A stretch of 64,000 nt of DNA from Bradyrhizobium sp. AZCC 2262 (GTDB lineage: Bacteria > Pseudomonadota > Alphaproteobacteria > Rhizobiales > Xanthobacteraceae), in the NCBI RefSeq assembly GCF_036924535.1, contig NZ_JAZHRT010000001.1, positions 4,712,001-4,776,000 on the forward strand. Reading direction: 5' to 3'. The translations under genes and the position numbers were made by a program. Positions 34,556 through 44,513 of this stretch are shown one piece after another; position 1 is the stretch's first letter, and every line of letters starts with the position of its first letter. Below the pieces are notes generated by a model, which was given only the letters and a program-made list of their open reading frames with translations, had not been told where the DNA came from and did not search any database.

Positions 34556-37363
34556 TTACCCGCTATTCCGCAGCCCCGCCGAAATGCCGTTGATCGTGAG
34601 CTGAATCCCGCGCAGCACCTGCTCGTCCGGGTTCTGCGCGCGGTGTTCCTTCAACAGCTCGACCTGCACGTGGTTGAGCGGATCGAGATAGGGGAAGCGG
34701 TTGCGGATCGAGCGTTCCAGCAGCGGGTTGCCCTGCAGCAGCCGTTCATGCCCCATGATGTCGAGCAGCGTCTCGATCGAGGAATGCCATTCGCGCCGGA
34801 TGCGTCCAAAAATGCTTTCGCGCAATTTCACGTCGGGCACCAGTTCGGCGTAACGCGAGGCGATCGCGATCGAGCTTTTCGCCAGCACCATGTCCATGTT
34901 CGACAGCAGCGTGCGGAAGAACGGCCATTCGCGATAGAGTTCCTGCAGGAACGGCATGCCCTGCTCCGGATGTTCCGCGATCCAGGTCTCGACCGCCGAA
35001 CCGAAACCGTACCAGCCCGGCAGCATCAGCCGGCATTGCGCCCAGCTGAACACCCAGGGAATGGCGCGGAGGTCCTCGATCTCGCGGGTCTTCTTGCGCG
35101 ACGCCGGACGGCTGCCGATGTTGAGCGTCGAGATTTCTGTGATGACGGTGGAGCCCCAGAAATAATCGGCAAAGCCTTCGGTCTCGTAGACCAGCCCGCG
35201 ATAAGCCCTGAACGCCAGCGCGGAGAGCTGCTCCATCGCCGTCAGATACTCCTTGCGCGGCGCGCTCTGCCGCGGATGCAGCAGGCTCGCCTCCAGCGTG
35301 GCGGCGGCGAGAATTTCCAGATTGCTACGGCCGACCTCGGGATTGGAATATTTGCTGGAGATGATTTCGCCCTGCTCGGTGATGCGGATCTGGCCGTTCA
35401 CGGCACCGCCGGGCTGCGCGATGATGGCGTCATAGCTTGGCCCGCCGCCACGGCCGACCGAGCCGCCACGGCCGTGGAACAGCCGCAGCCGCACGCCGTG
35501 GCGCTCGAACACGTCGACCAGCCCGATCTCGGCCTTGTAGAGCTCCCAGCCCGAGGTGACGAAGCCGCCGTCCTTGTTGCTGTCGGAATAGCCGAGCATC
35601 ACTTCCTGAATGCCACCGCGGCTGTCCACCAGCTTGCGGTAATCATGCAGCGACAGCATCCGATCCATGATGCCGGATGACGCCTGCAAATCCTCGATGG
35701 TCTCGAACAGCGGGACGATATTGATGGCGCTGCGGCCGGAAGGATTGACGAGGCCGACCTCCTTCAGCAACAGCGCCACCTCCAGCATGTCGGACATGCC
35801 CTTGCACATGGAGATGATGCATTGGTGGATCACATCGGCGCCGAACTTGGCGTGCGCCTCGGCCGCGGCGTGAAACACCGCGAGTTCGCCCAGCGTTTCC
35901 TCGCTGTATTTGACAAAGGACGACGCCAGCGGCCGCGGGTTGCGCAATTCGCCCGCCAATAGCGCAACGCGCGCCTCTTCGCCGAGCGCGAGGTAGGATG
36001 TTCCGGGAGTCGCGGCGTCCAGCAACTCCGCCACCGTGCGTTCATGCACCGCGGAATTCTGCCTGATGTCGAGCCGGGCGAGATGGAAGCCGAAACAATC
36101 CACGGCCCGGCGCAACGACCGCAGCCGGCCGCGCGCGATCACGCCGGAATTGTTCGCAATCAACGAACGCTCAAGCACGTCGAGATCGGCCTTGAATTCC
36201 TTTACGCTCGCATAAGGCGCGGCCTGGCCGACCGGCCGGCGGGTGGTTTCAACCTCGAGCCGCACCGCGGTCGCCGTCAGCCGGGCATAGATGCCGGACA
36301 CCGCCAGCCGATACGGTTCGCCGCTCCGGTGCGGCGAGGTATCCGGCGAGCGCCCGGCCAGGGCGCGCAATTCGTCGGAAACGTCGGCAAGGTGCGCCGC
36401 CAGCGACAGCTCCGAGCCGAGGACGTGCAACTCCTCGAGATAGAAGTTCATCACCCGGCTCGACTGCAGGCGCAGCGTGCCGCGCATGACGTCGGCGGTG
36501 ACGAACGGATTGCCGTCGCGGTCGCCGCCGATCCAGCTTCCCATGGTCAGGAACGAGGCCAGTTCACCCGGCGCGCCGCCCTCCTCCAGGTTCAGTCGGT
36601 CTTCCAGCGCGCAATGCAGCCTCGGCACCTCGTGCAGGAAGGTGTAGTCGTAGAACGAGAGACCGTTGGCGACCTCGTCGAGCACGGTCAGCTTGGTCCG
36701 GCGCAGCAGATTGGTCTGCCACAACGTCAGCACGGCGCGGCGCAACTGCTCGTCACTGGCCTCGGCTTCCTCCGCCGTGAGCTGGACGCGTTCGCGACGG
36801 TCGAGCAATCCGGCGATTTCCATCTCGCGGTCGATCGTGCTCTTGCGGCGAACTTCCGTGGGGTGCGCGGTCAGCACCGGGCTGACCTGGGCCTCCCCAA
36901 GGAAGCGGCGTAGCTCAGAGGCGCTGAAGCCGGCCGTCTTTGCGTGGGCCAGGGTCTGGGTGAGCACGTTCGGCCGCGGCCCGCCAGGACCACGACCACG
37001 CATCTGGCGGATGTTGTTCTGGTCCTCGGCGATGTTGGCAAGATGCGAAAAATAGCTGAAGGCGCGGACGATCCGCACGGTGTCGCTGGTCGACATGCTG
37101 TCGAGGATGGTTTCGAGTTCCCGCCGCGCCAGCTTGTCCTCGTCGCGATGGAACCGGATCGAGGTCTGCCGGATGCGCTCGACCAGGTCGAACACGTCGG
37201 CACCCTCCTGGTCGCGCACGGTATCGCCGAGAATACGCCCGAGCAGGCGGATATCCGTCCGCAGCCGCGCGTCTTCCTCCAGCGCCAGCGCATCATCGCT
37301 GCGATTGGACCGGGCCTCGGTCTCGGAAGGCATGGTCTGGGAGGACACTATCTGGGAAGACAT
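34556..37363 (-). CDS. ppc: Phosphoenolpyruvate carboxylase
   Basis: The 935-residue enzyme carboxylates phosphoenolpyruvate to oxaloacetate, the main anaplerotic step in this group. The first catalytic motif [13 protein letters not shown] has the essential His at residue 167. The glycine-rich second motif [14 protein letters not shown], the [11 protein letters not shown] block and the allosteric-site C-terminus ending GLRNSG are all present. The N-terminal 30 residues are Ser-rich and variable; ATGs within them are possible alternative starts. Single gene flanked by palindromic repeats on both sides. Confidence 0.97.
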   Translation of the reverse strand: MSSQIVSSQTMPSETEARSNRSDDALALEEDARLRTDIRLLGRILGDTVRDQEGADVFDLVERIRQTSIRFHRDEDKLARRELETILDSMSTSDTVRIVRAFSYFSHLANIAEDQNNIRQMRGRGPGGPRPNVLTQTLAHAKTAGFSASELRRFLGEAQVSPVLTAHPTEVRRKSTIDREMEIAGLLDRRERVQLTAEEAEASDEQLRRAVLTLWQTNLLRRTKLTVLDEVANGLSFYDYTFLHEVPRLHCALEDRLNLEEGGAPGELASFLTMGSWIGGDRDGNPFVTADVMRGTLRLQSSRVMNFYLEELHVLGSELSLAAHLADVSDELRALAGRSPDTSPHRSGEPYRLAVSGIYARLTATAVRLEVETTRRPVGQAAPYASVKEFKADLDVLERSLIANNSGVIARGRLRSLRRAVDCFGFHLARLDIRQNSAVHERTVAELLDAATPGTSYLALGEEARVALLAGELRNPRPLASSFVKYSEETLGELAVFHAAAEAHAKFGADVIHQCIISMCKGMSDMLEVALLLKEVGLVNPSGRSAINIVPLFETIEDLQASSGIMDRMLSLHDYRKLVDSRGGIQEVMLGYSDSNKDGGFVTSGWELYKAEIGLVDVFERHGVRLRLFHGRGGSVGRGGGPSYDAIIAQPGGAVNGQIRITEQGEIISSKYSNPEVGRSNLEILAAATLEASLLHPRQSAPRKEYLTAMEQLSALAFRAYRGLVYETEGFADYFWGSTVITEISTLNIGSRPASRKKTREIEDLRAIPWVFSWAQCRLMLPGWYGFGSAVETWIAEHPEQGMPFLQELYREWPFFRTLLSNMDMVLAKSSIAIASRYAELVPDVKLRESIFGRIRREWHSSIETLLDIMGHERLLQGNPLLERSIRNRFPYLDPLNHVQVELLKEHRAQNPDEQVLRGIQLTINGISAGLRNSG

Positions 37364-37449
37364 GGCTGGCTACCTCAGAAATTGCCCGGCAATTCCGAGT
37401 GTGCAAGTTTTTTGCCGCAGTGCAAGATAAAGATGGAGACACCGCGGCC

Positions 37450-37567
37450 GTCGTCCCCGCGAACGCGGGGACCCATACCCCGTGCCCTCTCTTATGGGAC
37501 GCTGGGGAGAGACCTTTCGCAAGCCCCAAATGCTGTGGTTATGGGTCCCTGCGTTCGCAGGGACGAC
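37450..37567. repeat. Palindromic repeat, GTCGTCCC family
   Basis: GTCGTCCCCGCGAACGCGGG followed by GACCCATA on the left; TATGGGTCCCTGCGTTCGCAG followed by GGACGAC on the right (quoted in parts). It lies upstream of ppc and downstream of the acyl-CoA ligase gene, both minus strand. The two ends each fold as a small hairpin and also pair with each other. Confidence 0.85.
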
Positions 37568-37592
37568 AATAACTAATCCCGCCCGCTACCCA

Positions 37593-39137
37593 CTAAATCC
37601 TCCGCCCCGACCGCTCCCAATAGGGATCACGCAGGCGGCGCTTGAAGATCTTGCCGGAGTCTTCCCGCGGCAGGTTGGACTGGATTTCGATGTGTTTTGG
37701 TACCTTGTAGTCGGCCAGCGATATCTTGAGCTGCGCGCGGACGGAAGCGATGTCGAGCGTCACCGCCGGCTGCGGCTCCACCACCGCCATCAGCGCTTCG
37801 CCGAATTCCGCGTCGGGAATGCCGAACACCGCGCAATCATGCACGCCCGGTACCGCATGCAGCGCAGCTTCGATCTCGGCCGGGTAGATATTCACGCCGC
37901 CTGAAATCACCATGTCGCGCTTGCGGTCGCAGATGAAGACATAGCCGTCCGCGTCGATATAGCCGACGTCGCCCGAGGTGATGAACCCCTCGCGATCGAT
38001 CTCGGAGCGCTTTTCCGGCTTGTTATGATAGGTGAAGTCTGGATTGCCTGATATGCGCGAATAGATTTCGCCGATCTCGCCCTGCGGCAACTCCTTTCCG
38101 TCGTCGCCGATGAAACGCAGCTCTGCGCCGGGCGAAATCTTGCCGACAGTACCGGGTTTCTTCAGCGCATCCTCGGAAGTGGCAAAGGTGACCGCGCCCG
38201 ACTCGGTCGAGCCGTAGAATTCGTAGATGACCGGTCCCCACCAATCGATCATCGCGCGCTTGACGTCGGCCGGACAGGGCGCGGCGGCATGGATGATGTG
38301 GCGCAGCGACGACATGTCATACTTCTTGCGGACTTCCTCCGGCAGCTTCATCAGCCGGATGAACATGGTCGGTACCATGAAGATGGTGTCGATCTTCTCG
38401 GCCTCGACCACCCGCAAAAATTCTTCCGCGTCGAAGCGCGGCATGATCGCCAGTGCGCCGCCAGGTCGACCGGCGCGCAGGCCGAACGAGTTCGGCGCGG
38501 AATGATACAGCGGCCCCGGCAGCAGCGCGCGGGCCCCCGGCTTGAGGCCATAGATCATCCCGCGCATGCGCTCGGCGCTGGCGGTCTGCTCCGGCGTCGG
38601 CGCGAAACGACGAACGCCCTTGGGATGGCCCGTGGTGCCCGAAGTGTAGATCATGTTCTGCGGCTGCGGCACCGCGGGCCCGTCATAGCGCGCGTGCTGT
38701 TTCAGCCAGGATTCGAAATCGATCGCAAAATCGGGCGTCGCGAGATGATCCGGGTTGATCTTGTAATTGGCGATAATTTCCGGCGGCGTCGGCACGCCGA
38801 GCGCGGTGACGCTCGGCGGGATCGACTCGCGCAACTGGTGCAGCATGTCGGCATGCGCGATCAGCACCGAGGTGCCGGAATCCTTCAACACATAATTGAC
38901 CTCTTCCGGCTTGAAGTGCCAGTTGACAGGCACGCCATAGGCGCCGAGCCGCATCGCCGCATAGGCTGCCTCGATGAAGGCGATGTCGTTGCGCATCAGC
39001 ATGGCAACGCTGTCGCCCTGTTTGACGCCAAGTTTCTGCAAGCCGCTGGCGATGCGGTCGGCGCGATCGGCGACCTCGTCGTGGTCGCGCCGGCGCGGGC
39101 CGCTGATGATGCCGAGGAAGGGGGGTGAGGTAGACAT
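37593..39137 (-). CDS. AMP-forming acyl-CoA synthetase
   Basis: The 514-residue adenylate-forming enzyme has the phosphate-binding loop IYTSGTTGHPKGVRRF, the motif EFYGSTESGAVTFA, GEIYSRISGNPDFTYHNK, the hinge region SGDVGYIDADGYVFICDRKRDM, VISGGVNIYPAEIE and the catalytic Lys in REDSGKIFKRRL. It would activate a carboxylic acid as its CoA thioester; the acid is not predictable, although relatives handle medium-chain and cyclic acids. The ATG at 39137 starts MSTSPPFLGIISGPRRRDHD; an upstream reading reaches into the next repeat. It is in the same direction as the crotonase at 39267, separated by a repeat. Confidence 0.9.
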   Translation of the reverse strand: MSTSPPFLGIISGPRRRDHDEVADRADRIASGLQKLGVKQGDSVAMLMRNDIAFIEAAYAAMRLGAYGVPVNWHFKPEEVNYVLKDSGTSVLIAHADMLHQLRESIPPSVTALGVPTPPEIIANYKINPDHLATPDFAIDFESWLKQHARYDGPAVPQPQNMIYTSGTTGHPKGVRRFAPTPEQTASAERMRGMIYGLKPGARALLPGPLYHSAPNSFGLRAGRPGGALAIMPRFDAEEFLRVVEAEKIDTIFMVPTMFIRLMKLPEEVRKKYDMSSLRHIIHAAAPCPADVKRAMIDWWGPVIYEFYGSTESGAVTFATSEDALKKPGTVGKISPGAELRFIGDDGKELPQGEIGEIYSRISGNPDFTYHNKPEKRSEIDREGFITSGDVGYIDADGYVFICDRKRDMVISGGVNIYPAEIEAALHAVPGVHDCAVFGIPDAEFGEALMAVVEPQPAVTLDIASVRAQLKISLADYKVPKHIEIQSNLPREDSGKIFKRRLRDPYWERSGRRI

Positions 39138-39177
39138 TGTCGCTTTCCGATCTGTTGCCGGGTTTGAAAGCTGTGCA

Positions 39178-39257
39178 GTCATTCCGGGGCGATGCGCAGC
39201 ATCGAACCCGGAATCTCGAGGTTCCGGGTCTGGTCCTTCGGACCATCCCGGAATGAC
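39178..39257. repeat. Palindromic repeat, CGTCATTCCGGGG family
   Basis: GTCATTCCGGGGCGATGCG and ACCATCCCGGAATGAC form the outer arms; the centre reads GGAATCTCGAGGTTCC. It sits between a crotonase gene and the acyl-CoA synthetase gene, both on the minus strand. Confidence 0.85.
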
Positions 39258-39266
39258 GGCAAGAAA

Positions 39267-40082
39267 CTACCCCGCCTCCGCGAACCGCGGCGCTCGTTTT
39301 TCCATGTTGGCACGTACCGCCTCGGTCTGGTTAGAGCTGCCGAGCAGCTTCTGCTGTTCGACGGATTCAGCCATTAGCGCCGGAGCCGGGTCGACGGACA
39401 GTTTGTTCAGCATGCGCTTGGCGGCGCGGATCGCGTCGGGGCTCTTGCCGGCGATTTCGCGCGCGACCTCGAAGGCCGCCGCGCGCGGATCGTCGCAGAT
39501 CCGTGTCGCGAGGCCATAGCTCATGGCTTCCTGGGCGGAGAAGATGCGGCCGGTATAGGTGAGGTCGCGCAGGATATCGTCGCGAACGAGACTTGCGAGA
39601 ATGGGCGTGCCGGCCATGTCGGGCACCAGTCCCCATTTGATTTCCATGATCGACATCCGCGCATCGGGCGTGAGGAAGCGCATGTCGGCGCCGAGCGCGA
39701 GCTGGAAACCACCGCCGAACGCCACACCCTGGATCGCGGCGATGACCGGCACCGGAAGCTGACGCCAGCCCCAGACCGCCTGCTGCGGAAAGTTCGCCAG
39801 CCCATGCGTGCGTGCAGTCAGGTCACGTTTCTCGCCACCGGCGACCCCATTACCGCCGTGTTCCTTCATCGCATGGAAGCGTCCCATATCGAGACCGGCG
39901 CAGAACGCCCGTCCCTCCCCGGACAATACTACCACCCGGACGCCTTTTTCATGGGCAAGCCGCTCGGTCGCGGCCACCAGCGCCTCGAACATCGCGGCAT
40001 CGAGCGCGTTCATTTTGTCCGCCCGCACCAGCCGGACGTCAGCGATGCCGTCCGAAATCGATATAGAGACGCGTTGTTCCAT
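39267..40082 (-). CDS. Crotonase / enoyl-CoA hydratase family protein
   Basis: The 271-residue protein has the crotonase oxyanion-hole segments GRAFCAGLDMGRF and GVAFGGGFQLALGADMRF, then MSIMEIKWGLVPDMAGT, where the usual first catalytic Glu is in MEIKWG. The C-terminal helix includes RMLNKLSVDPAPALMAESVEQQKL. It may be a hydratase, an isomerase or an unsaturated-acyl-CoA hydrolase. The ATG at 40082 (MEQRVSISISDGIADV) fits the family. It diverges from the DECR-like SDR gene 101 bases away and may share a control region with it. Confidence 0.87.
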   Translation of the reverse strand: MEQRVSISISDGIADVRLVRADKMNALDAAMFEALVAATERLAHEKGVRVVVLSGEGRAFCAGLDMGRFHAMKEHGGNGVAGGEKRDLTARTHGLANFPQQAVWGWRQLPVPVIAAIQGVAFGGGFQLALGADMRFLTPDARMSIMEIKWGLVPDMAGTPILASLVRDDILRDLTYTGRIFSAQEAMSYGLATRICDDPRAAAFEVAREIAGKSPDAIRAAKRMLNKLSVDPAPALMAESVEQQKLLGSSNQTEAVRANMEKRAPRFAEAG

Positions 40083-40183
40083 GAGAATTCTCCTCCACAC
40101 TTCCTTCTTGGCGCTTTACAGAACGGCCGTTGCCGGTTTTAGTCAATCGACCAATTAACAGACAATCCCCTTGGGTGGAAACG

Positions 40184-41056
40184 ATGTTCAACGATCAGCT
40201 TCTCGCCGGGCGGCGCATTCTCGTGACCGGAGGCGGCACCGGCCTCGGCAAGTCCATGGCCGCACGGTTTCTCCAACTGGGCGCCGAGGTCCACATCTGC
40301 GGCAGACGCAAGATCGTGTGCGACGAGACCGCGACCGAATTGATGGATCTGCATGGCGGGCGGGTGATCAGCCACGGCGTCGACATCCGCAATGCGATGG
40401 CCGTCGACGAAATGATCGAACAGATCTGGACCTCGGGTCCCCTCACCGATCTCATCAACAATGCCGCCGGCAATTTCATCTCGCGCTCGGAAGAGCTGTC
40501 GCCGCGCGGTTTTGATGCCGTCGCCAACATCGTCATGCACGGCACCTTCTACGTCACGCATGCGGTCGGCCGGCGCTGGATCGCCGCCAAGCTGCCTGGC
40601 AATGTGGTGTCGATCACCGTGACCTGGGTGCGCAACGGCTCGCCCTACGTAGTGCCGTCGGCGATGAGCAAGTCGGCGATCCACGCCATGACGATGTCGC
40701 TGGCGGTCGAATGGGGCAAGCACGGCATCCGCCTCAACACCATTGCACCCGGCGAAATCCCGACCGAGGGCATGAGCAAGCGCATCAAGCCCGGCGACGA
40801 GGCCGGCGCGCGCACAAGGGCGCAGAACCCGATGGGCCGGGTTGGCACCATGGAGGAATTGCAGAACCTCGCCGTGTTCCTGATCTCCGGCGGCTGCGAC
40901 TGGATCAACGGCGAGACCATCGCCATGGACGGCGCGCAGGCGCTCGCGATGGGCGGCAATTTCTATCAGTTGCGCGACTGGAGCGACGACGACTGGAACA
41001 AGGCGCGCGACTCGATCAAGGCGCAGAACGAAAAGGATCGCGCGGCAAGGAGCTAA
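40184..41056 (+). CDS. 2,4-dienoyl-CoA reductase-like SDR
   Basis: The 290-residue SDR resembles mitochondrial 2,4-dienoyl-CoA reductase DECR1 rather than typical bacterial reductases. It has a VTGGGTGLGKSMAARF Rossmann start, LINNAAGNFISRSEELSPRGF, and a catalytic region PYVVPSAMSKSAIHAM in which the usual YxxxK spacing is replaced by the DECR-type layout. The run to the C-terminus (SLAVEWGKHGIRLNTIAPG, GRVGTMEELQNLAVFL, WINGETIAMDG) also follows DECR1. It would reduce 2,4-dienoyl-CoA with NADPH during oxidation of unsaturated fatty acids. I chose the ATG at 40184; the reading from 40130 adds 18 unlikely residues. Confidence 0.85.
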   Translation: MFNDQLLAGRRILVTGGGTGLGKSMAARFLQLGAEVHICGRRKIVCDETATELMDLHGGRVISHGVDIRNAMAVDEMIEQIWTSGPLTDLINNAAGNFISRSEELSPRGFDAVANIVMHGTFYVTHAVGRRWIAAKLPGNVVSITVTWVRNGSPYVVPSAMSKSAIHAMTMSLAVEWGKHGIRLNTIAPGEIPTEGMSKRIKPGDEAGARTRAQNPMGRVGTMEELQNLAVFLISGGCDWINGETIAMDGAQALAMGGNFYQLRDWSDDDWNKARDSIKAQNEKDRAARS

Positions 41057-41064
41057 CCTCTGCT

Positions 41065-41182
41065 GTCGTTCCTGCGAACGCAGGAACCCATAACCACCAG
41101 CGTCGATTGGTACGAAGGCAACTAGCCCCATCGTCTCACCGATAGGCCGCGGCGTATGGGTCCCTGCGTTCGCAGGGACGAC
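41065..41182. repeat. Palindromic repeat, GTCGTCCC family (variant GTCGTTCC)
   Basis: GTCGTTCCTGCGAACGCAGG with AACCCATAACC on the left and TATGGGTCCCTGCGTTCGCA with GGGACGAC on the right. It separates the DECR-like SDR from the downstream acyl-CoA ligase, both on the plus strand. Confidence 0.85.
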
Positions 41183-41253
41183 GCACCGTATTGTTTTTCG
41201 CGCGTGATGACGCCAAACTCCGCGCAACGAAAACAAGACGCTACGGGAAAGAC

Positions 41254-42834
41254 ATGTCCGCTTCGCAGCAATTGACGAACCTTGCCGACATGGTGCGCGA
41301 CCGCGCCAAGACGCTTGGGAACGCACTGGCCTATGAATTCGAGGGACGTCAGACCACTTTCGCCGAATTCGACATCAACACCAACCGCGTCGCGAACGCG
41401 CTTGTAGCGCTCGGCGTCAAGCCGGGCGAGCGCATCGCCTATCTCGGCAAGAACAGCGACATCTATTTCGAGCTGTTGATGGGCGCGATGAAGGCCAAAA
41501 TCGTGATGGCGCCGGTCAATTGGCGTCTCGCCGGCCCGGAAGTCGCGTTCATCGTCGGCGATTGCAAGGCACCGGTGCTGTTCGCAGGGCCCGAGTTCAT
41601 CACCCAGGTCCGCAACATCAAGCCGCAATTGCCTGACGTGCGGCACGTGATCACCACCGAAGGCGGCGCGCCGGAATGGCAGGATTTTGCGGCTTGGCGG
41701 GATGCCGCCAGTGGTGACGATCCGAAGGTCCAGATCAGCCCGAAGGACATCGCGATCCAGCTCTACACTTCCGGCACCACGGGCAAGCCCAAGGGCGCGA
41801 TGCTGTCGCATGCCAACTTCCTCAATCTGGTGCAGACCGGCAATGAGGCCGAGAAGCCCGATTGGAACAAGTGGTCGACCGACGATGTCTCGCTGGTGGC
41901 GATGCCGATCTTCCATATCGGCGGTTCGGGCTGGGGCGTCATGGGCCTCTATCACGGCGCCAAGGGCGTAATCGCGCGCGAGTTCGACCCGACCAAGGTT
42001 CTGGATTTCTTCGAGCAGTCTGGCATTACAAAACTGTTCATGGTGCCCGCCGCGATGCAGTTCGTGGTGCGGCAACCGCGCGCGCGGCAGGTGGATTTCT
42101 CGCGCTTGAAATACATGCTCTATGGTGCCTCGCCGATTCCCGCAGCGCTGCTCAAGGAATGCATCGAGGTGTTCAAATGCGGCTTCGTGCAGATGTACGG
42201 CATGACCGAGACGACAGGCACCATCGTCGCCCTTCCGCCCGAGGACCATGTCGAGGGGCTTGAGCGCATGCGCTCCGCCGGCAAGGCGCTGCCCGGCATC
42301 GAGCTTGCGATCCTCGATTCTGACGGCAAGCGATTGCCCCCGCGTGAAGTCGGCGAGATCGCGACCCGCTCCGGCTCCAACATGGCCGGCTACTGGAATC
42401 TGCCGGAAGCGACCGCCAGGACGCTCGGCAGCGACGGCTGGCTGCGCACCGGCGACGCCGGCTACATGGACGAGGACGGCTACCTCTACATCCATGACCG
42501 CATCAAGGACATGATCATCTCCGGCGGCGAGAACATCTATCCGGCCGAGGTCGAGAGCGCGATCTGCGATCATCCTGATGTCGCCGAAGCCGCCGTGATC
42601 GGCATCCCCGACGACAAATGGGGTGAAGCGGTCAAGGCGATCGTGGTGATGAAGCCCGGCAAGCAGGCGACCGCCACTGATATCATCAACTTCACCCGCG
42701 AGCGCATCGCCGGCTTCAAGACGCCGAAGTCGGTCGACTTTCTCGAAGCGCTGCCGCGCAATCCGTCGGGGAAGATTTTGCGGCGGAATTTGCGGGACCC
42801 GTTTTGGGCGGGGAAGGATCGTCAGGTGAATTGA
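41254..42834 (+). CDS. Long-chain-type acyl-CoA synthetase
   Basis: The 526-residue AMP-forming ligase shows IQLYTSGTTGKPKGAMLSH (P-loop), the VAMPIFHIGGSG linker typical of fatty-acyl ligases, QMYGMTETTGTIVALPPE, ATRSGSNMAGYWNLPEAT, GWLRTGDAGYMDEDGYL and DRIKDMIISGGENIYPAEVE, and the catalytic Lys in NPSGKILRRNLRDPFW. It activates a fatty or aromatic acid for the neighbouring beta-oxidation genes. The ATG at 41254 gives MSASQQLTNLADMVRDRA; the short leader from 41191 is not conserved. Confidence 0.9.
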   Translation: MSASQQLTNLADMVRDRAKTLGNALAYEFEGRQTTFAEFDINTNRVANALVALGVKPGERIAYLGKNSDIYFELLMGAMKAKIVMAPVNWRLAGPEVAFIVGDCKAPVLFAGPEFITQVRNIKPQLPDVRHVITTEGGAPEWQDFAAWRDAASGDDPKVQISPKDIAIQLYTSGTTGKPKGAMLSHANFLNLVQTGNEAEKPDWNKWSTDDVSLVAMPIFHIGGSGWGVMGLYHGAKGVIAREFDPTKVLDFFEQSGITKLFMVPAAMQFVVRQPRARQVDFSRLKYMLYGASPIPAALLKECIEVFKCGFVQMYGMTETTGTIVALPPEDHVEGLERMRSAGKALPGIELAILDSDGKRLPPREVGEIATRSGSNMAGYWNLPEATARTLGSDGWLRTGDAGYMDEDGYLYIHDRIKDMIISGGENIYPAEVESAICDHPDVAEAAVIGIPDDKWGEAVKAIVVMKPGKQATATDIINFTRERIAGFKTPKSVDFLEALPRNPSGKILRRNLRDPFWAGKDRQVN

Positions 42835-42870
42835 GGACGCCGTCCTCCTACCAACGTGCCCAGGCACCTT

Positions 42871-42997
42871 GGCCTCGTGGTTCGAGACGACCCGCTTCGC
42901 GGGTCTCCTCACCATGAGGGTCCACATCTCAGCTTGCCGTAGCTTTCTCTCCTCATGGTGAGGAGGCGCGCAAGCGCCGTCTCGAACCACGAGGCCG
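42871..42997. repeat. Palindromic repeat, GGCCTCGTGGTTCGAGACG family
   Basis: The 19-base outer arms GGCCTCGTGGTTCGAGACG and CGTCTCGAACCACGAGGCC are perfect inverted copies; TCCTCACCATGAG and CTCATGGTGAGGA form an inner pair. It is located at the convergent ends of the acyl-CoA ligase and acyl-CoA dehydrogenase genes. Confidence 0.9.
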
Positions 42998-43015
42998 GGC
43001 TGCATCGACACGCAC

Positions 43016-44290
43016 CTAATGCTTCCCCGCCCCCATATACCCAAACAGGAATCCCGCCACCTTGCGCTTCTGGATTTCCTCGCTGCCCTCGGTGATGCGG
43101 TAGCGGCGGTGGTGGCGGTAGATGTGTTCGAACGGCTTGTGGCGGGAATAGCCCATGCCGCCGTGGACCTGCATGGCGCGGTCGGCGGCCTCGCAGCACA
43201 GGCGGTTGGCCCAGAAGTTACACATCGACACCCGGTCGGAGAGCGTGTGCTCGACCTGCGCCTGGGTGAGTTGATCCATTTCCCACGCGGTCTTGCGGAT
43301 CAATAGCCTCAGCATCTCGGCCTGCGTCGCCAGTTCCACCAGCGGCCACTGGATCGCCTGGTTCTCGGCCAGCGCCTTGCCGAACGGCTTTCGCTCGCGC
43401 GCGTATTTGACGCTTTCGTTGATGCAGTAGACGGCCGCGCCCAGTGAACTCGCTGCTTGCCGGATGCGGTTCTCGTGCACAAAACATTGCGCCAGCGACA
43501 GGCCGCGGCCGATTTCGCCGAACAGCGCATCCTCAGGCACGAACACATCCGTGAAGCTGACGCGCGGGTGATCCGTCGGCATGTTGAAGGTCCACATGTA
43601 TTCCTCGACCTTGACGCCCGGGCTCTTGGCCGGCACCAGCAGACAGGTAATGCCCCGTGCATCGCCGTCATTGCCCGACGTACGGGCGAACAGCGCGCAA
43701 TGGGTGGCGACATGCATGCCGGTCGTCCACATCTTCTGGCCGTTGATGATCCAGCCCTTGACGTTGTCGCGGGTCGCCTGCACCGCCCCGGTTTCCATGT
43801 GCGTCGCGTCGGAGCCGTGATCGGGCTCGGTGAGGCCGAAGGTAATACGGTATTTTCCCGTGATCGAACCTTCGATCATCGCCTTCTGCTCGTCGGTGCC
43901 GTAGCGGTCGAGCATCGTCACGAGCGGCAGGTTGCCGACGATCGAATGCTCGTTCTGCAGGTCGTTGTGCAGGCCTAGGCCCTTGGAGGCAAAATGTTCG
44001 CGGATCACGGCCATCCAGAGGTTGGAACCGTCCTTGCCGCCGTAGCGCTTCGGGATCGCGAAGCGCAGATGCCCGGCGGCATCGGCGAGATTCTTCGCCT
44101 TGCGCAGCAGCGCTTCCCATTCATGCCGTGGCAGGCCGCCATTTTCAAAATCGGTGCGCGCCCATTCGCGGCGGTGGTCGAAGAAGCGGATGTTGTCGTC
44201 GGCCTCCTCCAGCGGCTTGATCTCGCGCGTGATGAAGCGATCGAGTTCATCGAGATAGGCCGTGAGGTCGGCAGGCAGGTTGAAATCCAA
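43016..44290 (-). CDS. Acyl-CoA dehydrogenase
   Basis: The 424-residue FAD enzyme has YRITFGLTEPDHGSDATHMET (flavin-binding loop), IINGQKMWTTGMH, GRGLSLAQCFVHENRIRQAAS, YARERKPFGKALAENQAIQ and QVHGGMGYSRHKPFEHIYR followed by the C-terminal ITEGSEEIQKRKVAGF. It introduces the alpha-beta double bond into an acyl-CoA and passes electrons to ETF. I propose a TTG start at 44290: GGGAGA lies eight bases upstream and the protein then begins LDFNLPADLTAYLDELDRF like its relatives. The only in-frame ATG further upstream (44392) adds 34 non-conserved residues. It is divergent from the crotonase at 44514. Confidence 0.9.
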   Translation of the reverse strand: MDFNLPADLTAYLDELDRFITREIKPLEEADDNIRFFDHRREWARTDFENGGLPRHEWEALLRKAKNLADAAGHLRFAIPKRYGGKDGSNLWMAVIREHFASKGLGLHNDLQNEHSIVGNLPLVTMLDRYGTDEQKAMIEGSITGKYRITFGLTEPDHGSDATHMETGAVQATRDNVKGWIINGQKMWTTGMHVATHCALFARTSGNDGDARGITCLLVPAKSPGVKVEEYMWTFNMPTDHPRVSFTDVFVPEDALFGEIGRGLSLAQCFVHENRIRQAASSLGAAVYCINESVKYARERKPFGKALAENQAIQWPLVELATQAEMLRLLIRKTAWEMDQLTQAQVEHTLSDRVSMCNFWANRLCCEAADRAMQVHGGMGYSRHKPFEHIYRHHRRYRITEGSEEIQKRKVAGFLFGYMGAGKH

Positions 44291-44513
44291 GGCGGTCTCT
44301 CCCGGAACTATCGCTTGTTTTGATTTGCGTTTAGGCGCTACGCAGCGCTCCCGCACGGATCGATTTAGGTTGGAAGACCACGCCCAAGTCAAGCAAGGGA
44401 ATGACGCTTGGCACGCGCGGGGCCCCCGCGTAATTGGATGGCATCGGACAGCGGCCCGGCGCTATGATCGCGGCCAGTATTCTTCTCCGCAGAAAATCCA
44501 AACGGGAGCGAAC

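Noticed and set aside
26421..41182. Recurring GTCGTCCC...GGGACGAC units as a CRISPR-like array
   Set aside because: The copies are kilobases apart between genes, with palindromic arms and no regular spacers or cas genes.
44409..44425. TGGCAC as a sigma-54 promoter ahead of the crotonase at 44514
   Set aside because: The -12 element is missing: five bases later the sequence reads GGGC, not TTGC.
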